From a virus, in the IMG/VR virus record IMGVR_UViG_3300034198_006175, positions 1 to 38,057 of that record: a stretch of 38,057 nucleotides of DNA, one strand, 5' to 3'. The notes beneath the pieces were generated by a model. The model saw only the letters and a program-made list of their open reading frames with translations. It had not been told where the DNA came from and did not search any database. Both the position numbers and the translations under genes were made by a program. How positions within the stretch are numbered: the stretch's first letter is position 1; the number at the start of each line of letters is the position of its first letter. This document shows, piece after piece, positions 6,410 to 11,623 of this stretch.

Positions 6410-6989
6410 CGACAAGCAAATTGCCAAGCTTGCGGAGAACGACATCTTCATGCCTTTCGTGGGCGAGAAGATGCGAACTCTTGATGATGGCACCAAAGCC
6501 ATTTCATACGGCCTGTCCCAAGCTGGTTATGACATTCGGCTGTCTCCTGACCATTTTCTTGTTGTTGACGGCAAAACTGTCAAGGGAACCAACAAGGGTG
6601 AATTGGATGCCAAGCTTTTTAATAGCACCATCCCGTATGAAGCCCCATTAATCCACAGCAACGGTGGTGAGTATTTTCGCTTGCCTCCCCATAGCTATGG
6701 CCTTGGTACAAGCTACGAGCTTATCTCCATGCCTAGCAATGTCATTGGCATTTGCGATGGTAAATCCACTTACGCTCGCTGCGGCATCATCATCAACGTG
6801 ACGCCCATCGAACCTGGGTGGGCCGGTCATCTCACGATTAGCATCTCCAACCCCACTGCTTTTCCAGCACGCATCTATGCGAACGAAGGTATTGTGCAAG
6901 TGATGCTCATGGAGATCGAGGAAGTGGGACGGGCCTATACTGGCAACTACCAGAACCAAGGGGCTAACGTACAGTTAGCTGCTGTTTAA
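6396..6989 (+). CDS. dCTP deaminase/dUTPase-family protein with altered active site
   Basis: The 197-residue length and fold markers fit the trimeric dCTP deaminase family: SQAGYDIRLS (41-50), GKSTYARCG (122-130, matching GRSSLAR with R128), VTPIEPGWAGH (135-145) and the end motif YQNQG. In active deaminases the strand after GxG reads LE followed by a hydrophobic residue and N, where Glu is the general base (E138 in E. coli Dcd). Here it reads TISISN with Ser149 at that place, as in the dUTPase strand MISVWN. Deamination may therefore be lost. It could be a dUTPase, a nucleotide-binding regulator, or a divergent enzyme. The start is a GTG overlapping the previous gene. Confidence 0.8.
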   Translation: MTLLNDKQIAKLAENDIFMPFVGEKMRTLDDGTKAISYGLSQAGYDIRLSPDHFLVVDGKTVKGTNKGELDAKLFNSTIPYEAPLIHSNGGEYFRLPPHSYGLGTSYELISMPSNVIGICDGKSTYARCGIIINVTPIEPGWAGHLTISISNPTAFPARIYANEGIVQVMLMEIEEVGRAYTGNYQNQGANVQLAAV

Positions 6990-6991
6990 TA

Positions 6992-7366
6992 GTGAGTGCT
7001 CTTGAAGATCAATTCCTGGGACTATGGCAGGCTCACAATCCTTCCCTTCCATTGGAAAGAGAGTTTAGTGAGATTGACGCCTGGGAGAAGGATTTTCAAG
7101 AGCGCCATGCCAAATCAAAACGTTCCAAACGCTACCGCCTAGATTTTGCTCATCCCGACTCTCGCACTGGCATCGAAATCCAAGGTGGCGTTTACATGCG
7201 TGGCCGTCACGTCACTGGCAGTGGCTATGAAAGAGACTGTCGCAAATACAATCTTGCTTATACAAGCGACTGGACGATCTTTCTGCTCACGGCTACCATG
7301 GCCAAAGACGCCTTCTGGCACGCGCTGATTGCTGGGCACATTCAGCAAGCTCAAGTGCTTCCTTGA
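6992..7366 (+). CDS. Small PD-(D/E)XK endonuclease (Vsr/DUF559-like)
   Basis: This 124-residue nuclease-like protein has the short endonuclease core. R49-x-D51 lies in YRLDFAHP and E62-x-Q64 in GIEIQGGVY, then RGRHVTGSGYERDCRKYN, ending in TSDWTIFLLT. Vsr-type and DUF559 nucleases share this order (D, ExQ, then a HxxG...D..K.N helix). It could nick mismatches, resolve branched DNA, or cut host DNA. The start is a GTG at 6992, two bases after the previous stop. Its last 74 bases overlap a minus-strand gene tail to tail. Confidence 0.7.
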   Translation: MSALEDQFLGLWQAHNPSLPLEREFSEIDAWEKDFQERHAKSKRSKRYRLDFAHPDSRTGIEIQGGVYMRGRHVTGSGYERDCRKYNLAYTSDWTIFLLTATMAKDAFWHALIAGHIQQAQVLP

Positions 7367-7649
7367 TAATGGCATCAGCAGCTTCCAAGTCTGTTTCTTG
7401 CTTGGCCATCGCCTGACGAAGCTGGATGTTTTCTAACATAAGACTTTGCACTGCCGTCTGCATGGATGACCAGCCAGTCAGCAAATTCTGTGCCACTTCA
7501 CGAAGCTTTGCATTGTCGTGGCATTCTGCAATGGCCTTTCTGTTGACGGTCAAAGAGAATTCACGTTCTGCCGAATGCTCGAATGGACCCATCATCGCAA
7601 CTCTACTTTTGCCATTGTAAACCAATTCCACCGGAACGCAAAAAGTCAT
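7293..7649 (-). CDS. Coiled-coil hypothetical protein on the opposite strand (118 aa)
   Basis: This is a lone minus-strand gene inside the rightward block. The N-terminal half is beta-like (TFCVPVELVYNGKSRVAMMG, then EREFSLTVNRKAI). The C-terminal half is a long helix with coiled-coil spacing (MQTAVQSLMLENIQLRQAM, then ETDLEAADAIIKEALELAE). Composition looks coding, and the plus strand has no good gene at 7367-7647. It may start at 7649, where its ATG shares CATG with the divergent gene. The family is unknown. A longer in-frame start at 7700 is less likely. Confidence 0.55.
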   Translation of the reverse strand: MTFCVPVELVYNGKSRVAMMGPFEHSAEREFSLTVNRKAIAECHDNAKLREVAQNLLTGWSSMQTAVQSLMLENIQLRQAMAKQETDLEAADAIIKEALELAECAQQSARARRRLWPW

Positions 7650-8004
7650 GCGTAAATTATCGTTTGCAGTCTTTAGGCTACAACCAAGAGGGCATAGCAA
7701 GCAATTTGTACGACGTGTGGAAAATGGCGAGAATCCCGAAATCTTGTGTCCGGCTTCCCGGCGTTATAAGCTGAGGAGCGTTCCAAAAGGCTATGACTGG
7801 CAAGAGGGAGAACGAGTGGCGCTGGTCGCCCTCACGGGGGCTGGTGTGGTGCCAACGTCCATCTACGGCACATTCGTGGGCATCGACAGAAGCAATGGAA
7901 GGAAAGCTGCAATGGTCCAATGGGACAAAAAAACTGCTCACGTCAGTGGTACAGTGGCATTTCAACGAATCCGCCCCATTGCGTTGATCCTCGACCATGA
8001 TTGA
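7648..8004 (+). CDS. Hypothetical protein (118 aa), SH3-like C-terminal half
   Basis: No family is recognised. The C-terminal part (about 50-112) reads like a small beta barrel: WQEGERVALVALTGAGVV, then YGTFVGIDRSNGRKAAMVQW, then VSGTVAFQRIRPI. Such KOW/SH3-like modules often bind nucleic acid or protein. The N-terminal about 40 residues are basic and less protein-like, so the true start may be later, for example the in-frame GTG at 7714. The stop overlaps the ThyX start by 8 bases, which supports the reading frame. Confidence 0.55.
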   Translation: MRKLSFAVFRLQPRGHSKQFVRRVENGENPEILCPASRRYKLRSVPKGYDWQEGERVALVALTGAGVVPTSIYGTFVGIDRSNGRKAAMVQWDKKTAHVSGTVAFQRIRPIALILDHD

Positions 8005-8719
8005 TTTGCGCCTTCCGCCCCCCATTGACCCCTTGAACGATGGGAAAAGTTATTTGTGCCTCATTGATGCAATGGGGAACAGTCTGTCCATTGTGAACGA
8101 TGCCAGGCAAAGCCTTGATGGTCATTCCGAGGAATGGTCCGAGCGTGATGCAAAACTCCTCAAGTATTTAATCAAGCACCAGCACACAAGCCCATTTCGT
8201 GGTGTTGTCTTTAAATGGATGGTGAAGGCCCCATTGTTCATTGCTCGGCAATGGTACAAACACACCATTGCGTCCACTTACGTGGACGACCAGCTTGGCT
8301 GGAATGAGAAGAGCTTCCGCTATTGTCCGGCCCAAGATGCAGAATTTTATGTGCCTGCTAAGTTTGCTTCACAGGCCGCTAGCAACAGACAAGCCTCTGG
8401 AGAGCCACTTGATTCACGGGGGCAGGCCATGGCAACTCAGATTTATACGAAGACTGTGGAGGAAAGCAGGCAAGCTTATGATGCGCTCCTAGCCGCTGGT
8501 GTAAGCCGTGAGCAGGCTCGTGGCGTGCTGCCTCCATGCATGTACACGAGCTTCGTCTGGACCTGCTCCCTGCAAGCTCTGCTGCATTTCATTAGCCTCC
8601 GCATTAGCAAGGGAGCTCAGCATGAAATTGCTGTTTATGCCGAGGCCCTTCTTAAACTGGCCGAACCCATCGCCCCTGAAGCCTTCGAGGCGTTTGCCGA
8701 AAACAACTACCAATTCTGA
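7997..8719 (+). CDS. thyX: FAD-dependent thymidylate synthase ThyX
   Basis: ThyX makes dTMP from dUMP with FAD, NADPH and methylene-tetrahydrofolate. The 240-residue protein has HTSPFRG (63-69, usually HxSPFEH), RQW (84-86) and NEKSFRY (103-109). RGVLPP (175-180) and SLRISKGAQHEI (200-211) are standard late motifs. The signature between them is unusual: RHR is replaced by KHT (88-90), and about nine residues (around YVDDQLGW) are inserted before NExS. Similar divergence may exist in phage and cyanobacterial ThyX proteins, which I cannot check here. It belongs with the dCTP-deaminase-like and DUF3310 genes in dTTP supply. Confidence 0.9.
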   Translation: MIDLRLPPPIDPLNDGKSYLCLIDAMGNSLSIVNDARQSLDGHSEEWSERDAKLLKYLIKHQHTSPFRGVVFKWMVKAPLFIARQWYKHTIASTYVDDQLGWNEKSFRYCPAQDAEFYVPAKFASQAASNRQASGEPLDSRGQAMATQIYTKTVEESRQAYDALLAAGVSREQARGVLPPCMYTSFVWTCSLQALLHFISLRISKGAQHEIAVYAEALLKLAEPIAPEAFEAFAENNYQF

Positions 8720-8721
8720 TC

Positions 8722-9123
8722 ATGCACGACTCCGTAAACAGCCCCAGCCATTACGCCAAAGGTGGCATTGAAAGCATTGAAGCTATTCAAGCTTCGATGA
8801 GCGGGGAAGCCTTCAAAGGCTTCCTGAAGGGAAATTGCCAGAAATATTTATGGCGCTATGAGAATAAAAATGGCAAGGAAGATTTGCTTAAATGCCAATG
8901 GTATTTAAACAAGCTCATTGAAACAGTGGAGGCCGATGAAGAATTCTCTCACACCGTTAAAGACATTGCAGCAAGATTTCTTGATCATGCCGTGATGGTG
9001 CCTACAGACGATGCTGAACCTACCGACCCCGATGCCTACATGATTAGCGGCTGCCCATCCGTTCGCCATGGCCCCCCAGAACGCTTAGATGCAAATTGGT
9101 GGACTAAGCCGCACACCAAATAA
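8722..9123 (+). CDS. DUF3310 protein (T7 gp1.7/SaV-like), possible nucleotide kinase
   Basis: The N-terminal 70 residues carry the DUF3310 pattern: VNSPSHYAKGGIESIEAI, then FLKGNCQKYLWRYENKNG and EDLLKCQWYLNKLIE. As I recall, phage T7 gp1.7, which has dTMP/dGMP kinase activity, is grouped here, so a role in nucleotide supply is plausible next to ThyX. The remaining about 60 residues are specific and end in a Trp-rich KPHTK tail. It begins two bases after the ThyX stop (TGA-TC-ATG). It is the last gene before the plus-strand terminator. Confidence 0.78.
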   Translation: MHDSVNSPSHYAKGGIESIEAIQASMSGEAFKGFLKGNCQKYLWRYENKNGKEDLLKCQWYLNKLIETVEADEEFSHTVKDIAARFLDHAVMVPTDDAEPTDPDAYMISGCPSVRHGPPERLDANWWTKPHTK

Positions 9124-9586
9124 TAGAGAGGGGGCCCAAAGCCCCCTTTTCTTTTGATTCATGAATGGGCAATGCACGTTGCGTTGCCTGGCACCAAGCT
9201 TCCCAATCAGACAGATCAGTGTGAGCGCTAACAAAACTATTGGAATGAATCCAGCCCATCAAAATAAGCTCACGTTCTTCTGTCCAGAATTCTTTCGGTC
9301 GCCACCATTCAAACAACGGCAGGCTTCCCTTGCTTGCATTACACGAGAGACAAGATGGGCTATTGTTCCATTTTGCAAAGTGCGGTCCACCTTTGCTCTT
9401 GGGGACGATGTGATCAATCGTAAGCTTCTCGCTCCACTTCCCGCAATAGGCACAGGCACAATGACCAAATGGTCCTCTTGTGGGGAAGTCTTCAAAAATG
9501 CTTTTGCGGTAACGACGCTTGGCCTCGCCAGGGCGTAGTTCGGAGAGAGATTGAAGGAGTTCTTCGGGTCCATTTCTCATCCCCAT
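9104..9586 (-). CDS. HNH endonuclease (free-standing)
   Basis: The 160-residue protein has a compact HNH core with two zinc knuckles. C45-x2-C48 is followed by LTIDHIVPKSKGG (D58, H59) and then N74/N75-SPSCLSCNASKGS (C79, C82, N83). The N-terminal 30 residues are basic. It lies alone on the minus strand between two plus-strand blocks, as mobile HNH genes often do, and no interrupted gene is visible next to it. The start could be the ATG at 9586 or at 9580. Its last about 15 codons read through the plus-strand terminator hairpin, so the original stop may have been nearer. Confidence 0.85.
   Translation of the reverse strand: MGMRNGPEELLQSLSELRPGEAKRRYRKSIFEDFPTRGPFGHCACAYCGKWSEKLTIDHIVPKSKGGPHFAKWNNSPSCLSCNASKGSLPLFEWWRPKEFWTEERELILMGWIHSNSFVSAHTDLSDWEAWCQATQRALPIHESKEKGALGPLSIIWCAA
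9128..9155 (+). terminator. Intrinsic terminator after the DUF3310 gene
   Basis: GGGGGC-CCAAA-GCCCCC (9130-9146) forms a 6-bp GC stem with a 5-base loop, extended by one A-T pair. TTTTCTTTT follows at 9147-9155. It lies 6 bases after the stop at 9123 and should end the nucleotide-metabolism transcript. It also lies inside the 3' end of the opposing HNH reading frame. Confidence 0.85.
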
Positions 9587-9610
9587 AGTGATACTGAACT
9601 GGCTTCCATA

Positions 9611-9652
9611 CAGTTTAAACTGCCAAAGTTAACGATGGCGATTGTGTAGAAT
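9611..9652 (+). promoter_or_regulatory. Candidate lysis-cassette promoter with perfect palindrome
   Basis: CAGTTTAAACTG (9611-9622) is a perfect 12-base palindrome in the short gap between the HNH start and the first lysis-block gene. TAGAAT (9647-9652) could be a -10 box, with AT-rich DNA after it, but no good -35 lies at the right distance. An activator bound at the palindrome could explain a weak -35. This is a candidate only. Confidence 0.35.
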
Positions 9653-9674
9653 ATAAAAAAAACAGCAACGAACA

Positions 9675-9884
9675 ATGCAGTCTTGGCAAGAAAGCATGAT
9701 GAACTTTGCAGCGACCGTCACTGCAGGCATGCTGCTTGCTAGTGGCGGCATGATGGTCACTGTTGGCAATCAACAAGTGAAGATTGCCACGCAAGTGGAA
9801 AGCATTGCTGAAAAGCTGGACGAACTAACAAATAGCATGAAGGGGATCGAAGGAAGAGTGCGCGATTTGGAAATCAAACGCTAA
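9675..9884 (+). CDS. Membrane protein with coiled coil, holin-like candidate (69 aa)
   Basis: One transmembrane helix lies near the N-terminus (FAATVTAGMLLASGGMMVTVG, the first 20 at about 11-30). A helix with heptad spacing follows (IATQVESIAEKLDELTNSM, then GIEGRVRDLEIKR). The protein sits at the head of the block that holds the C39-like peptidase. A one-helix membrane protein with a coiled-coil tail in that setting suggests a holin, antiholin or spanin-like part. The order (helix first, coil after) differs from XhlA-type proteins. The role is inferred from context only. Confidence 0.7.
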   Translation: MQSWQESMMNFAATVTAGMLLASGGMMVTVGNQQVKIATQVESIAEKLDELTNSMKGIEGRVRDLEIKR

Positions 9885-9908
9885 GCTAAGGAAAAAGCAG
9901 AATTCCCC

Positions 9909-10055
9909 ATGACCCCTGCAGAACTCATGCTCATCGGCGGTATCGTCGTTGGCGCCATTGAAACCATCATCGCCGCTCTTCCCATCAAGCCCAACAGCAC
10001 TGTTGAGCTAATTCTTGCCATCGCCAAGTCCATTTTTAAGACCAAGCTTAAGTAG
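9909..10055 (+). CDS. Small hydrophobic protein, holin candidate (48 aa)
   Basis: The protein starts MTPAELMLIGGIVVGAIETI. It has one or two short hydrophobic helices (LIGGIVVGAIETIIAALP, then TVELILAIAKSIF) and a basic end (KTKLK). This size and charge pattern fits small holins. It lies between the membrane/coiled-coil protein and the C39-like peptidase, and AAGGAAAA precedes it by about 14 bases. The stop is 14 bases before the peptidase gene, which has its own strong Shine-Dalgarno. Confidence 0.55.
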   Translation: MTPAELMLIGGIVVGAIETIIAALPIKPNSTVELILAIAKSIFKTKLK

Positions 10056-10069
10056 GAGAGGAGGTAGGC

Positions 10070-10762
10070 ATGTCTGGCTCCGTTCGCCTTTCTGATTTGT
10101 TCAAATATTACAAGCAAGGACTGCCGTATCAAAGTGCTGCCGTGCAATTGCTTGAAGAGCAGCTCATGAAGACTGCTCCTGAATTGATGAGCAAAAATAA
10201 CGAATGGTTTAAGGTTTGGAGTCAGACTGGAAAGCAAAAATCTCCGATCCTGTCCGTACCCTACGAATGGCAACGTGACAACAAAAGTGGCTCTGGCGGT
10301 CGTGAATGCTTTAGCAGCAGCTCCGCCATGGTCGCAAAGTTCTATGGAAAAGTGGGCAGTGATGACGAGTACAACAGCATTCGCGCTCGTTACGGGGACA
10401 CCACTGATTCCAGCGCTCAACTAAAGGCTTTGCAACACCTAGGACTCCAGGCGGAATTCAAGCAAAACATGGGCCTAGAAGCCCTTGAAAAGGAGCTGAA
10501 AGAGGGTCGTCCAGTGCTGGTTGGATGGTTGCATCATGGGAGCTATAAAGCCCCCTCTGGAGGCGGTCACTGGAGCGTGGCAGTGGGCTTTGATGCGCTT
10601 TCCATCGTTCACAACGACCCGTATGGCACAGCAGACGTGATTCATGGTGGATACATCAGTGGCGAAGGCGGCAAATGTGTTTACTATGGGAAGAAATATT
10701 GGGCTCCCCGCTGGACTGTTGAGGGGCCCAATTCTGGCTGGGCTGTACTGGTCAAACCATGA
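10070..10762 (+). CDS. C39-like cysteine peptidase, candidate endolysin
   Basis: The 230-residue protein has a papain-like C39 fold pattern. Cys80 lies in SGSGGRECFSSSSAMVAKFY, His167 in SGGGHWSVAVGFD, and Asp183 in IVHNDPYG. It lacks a signal peptide. The start has one of the best Shine-Dalgarno sites here (GGAGAGGAGGT just before the ATG), so it should be well translated. Small membrane proteins surround it, which suggests it is the lysin that cuts peptide bridges in the cell wall. It could instead be a virion or processing peptidase. The N-terminal about 55 residues are helical and of unknown role. Confidence 0.78.
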   Translation: MSGSVRLSDLFKYYKQGLPYQSAAVQLLEEQLMKTAPELMSKNNEWFKVWSQTGKQKSPILSVPYEWQRDNKSGSGGRECFSSSSAMVAKFYGKVGSDDEYNSIRARYGDTTDSSAQLKALQHLGLQAEFKQNMGLEALEKELKEGRPVLVGWLHHGSYKAPSGGGHWSVAVGFDALSIVHNDPYGTADVIHGGYISGEGGKCVYYGKKYWAPRWTVEGPNSGWAVLVKP

Positions 10763-11157
10763 CGCTATCAGCACTGATCAATGCTCTGCTTTATGAGCTG
10801 GCAATTTGGTTGGTGCTAATGCGTCCTTCAATGGCCTTTAACCCCTGGCTCTCCAGGCTTATTGTTTGGTGCCGTCCTGATTGGACTGAATGGAAAACAC
10901 GGCAAATCATGAAGGATGTTGACAGGCAAACTGTCAAAATTGTGGAGCAATGGGAGAAAGAGGAGCGCATTGAGAATGCTGCAACATTAGCCGAGCAAGC
11001 CAAGCAACTTTATCCACATGCCATCGTCACCCCATTGCCCGACGCCGTTGTTCCTTCAGTATTGATCCAGCAGGAGGCAGCAGAAGACGCCAGTAATGAA
11101 GTGAAGGCATTAGGCGGCGAAATGAGGATCACCTACAAGTTTGACGAGCTACAATAG
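10759..11157 (+). CDS. Membrane-anchored hypothetical protein, spanin-like candidate (132 aa)
   Basis: An N-terminal helix (ALINALLYELAIWLVLM, about 5-21) anchors the protein. A helical stretch with charged heptads follows (VDRQTVKIVEQWEKEERIEN, 52-71), then a Pro/Val-rich part and a soluble end. Its ATG overlaps the peptidase stop (ATGA), so the two are co-translated. An inner-membrane anchor plus coil downstream of a lysin recalls an i-spanin, but no overlapping o-spanin lipoprotein is seen. Confidence 0.65.
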   Translation: MTLSALINALLYELAIWLVLMRPSMAFNPWLSRLIVWCRPDWTEWKTRQIMKDVDRQTVKIVEQWEKEERIENAATLAEQAKQLYPHAIVTPLPDAVVPSVLIQQEAAEDASNEVKALGGEMRITYKFDELQ

Positions 11158-11176
11158 AGCGAGATTCTTATTGGTC

Positions 11177-11302
11177 ATGGAAATTGTCGTTGGCCTATTT
11201 ATGCTCACCACCGGCATTTTCATGACTGGACGCTTGTATCATTTGAATTGTCATCAGCGGGCTCAACAAACGCCCCTTGCTCATCATCAATACCACGACT
11301 AA
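11177..11302 (+). CDS. Tiny single-pass membrane protein (41 aa)
   Basis: MEIVVGLFMLTTGIFMTGRL gives a transmembrane helix at the N-terminus, followed by a His-rich tail (HLNCHQ, then HHQYHD). It lies 20 bases after the preceding gene and overlaps the end of the opposing 122-residue gene by 83 bases. It may be the last gene of the lysis block. There is no family match and only weak start evidence, so it is tentative. Confidence 0.35.
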   Translation: MEIVVGLFMLTTGIFMTGRLYHLNCHQRAQQTPLAHHQYHD

Positions 11303-11588
11303 TTAGATTATGCAAATGCATGTAGTGATTTAGGCCATCGCCATAGTCAATGTTGAAAATATCGTACATTGCGTAGCGGTAGCTACCTTTGTCTTTTACA
11401 TCAGCCTTGTAAATTAATTTGCAAATTTGCCGAAAAGCCCGCGCTCTTTCATCCATTGAAAGACTGTCCCACCAGGCGTCGTCTTCGGCAGACTGAATCA
11501 AATCAGCATGGTGCCACGCTTCGCGAAAAGCCCTCATCCCTGGACTGTTTAAAAAGTCTTGCATTGACATCCCTGGCAAGACTGGCAC
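11220..11588 (-). CDS. Hypothetical acidic protein at the end of the tail operon (122 aa)
   Basis: This is the last gene of the leftward structural block. It has a helical, aromatic middle (WHHADLIQSAEDDAWWDSL, then ERARAFRQICKLIYKA) and an acidic disordered end (DDEQGAFVEPADDNSND). The start given is a GTG; ATGs at 11570 and 11564 are alternatives, the latter with AGGGATG just upstream. Function is unknown. Its 3' end converges on the plus-strand block. Confidence 0.65.
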   Translation of the reverse strand: MPVLPGMSMQDFLNSPGMRAFREAWHHADLIQSAEDDAWWDSLSMDERARAFRQICKLIYKADVKDKGSYRYAMYDIFNIDYGDGLNHYMHLHNLISRGIDDEQGAFVEPADDNSNDTSVQS

Positions 11589-11623
11589 TATAGCACCGTT
11601 AGCCTCCGCCCTCTCGCAATGCG

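Noticed and set aside
10919-10937. TTGACAG-GCAAA-CTGTCAA inverted repeat
   Set aside because: It is perfect but lies inside the coding sequence of the 132-residue gene, with no -10 box or U-run; probably chance or codon-driven.
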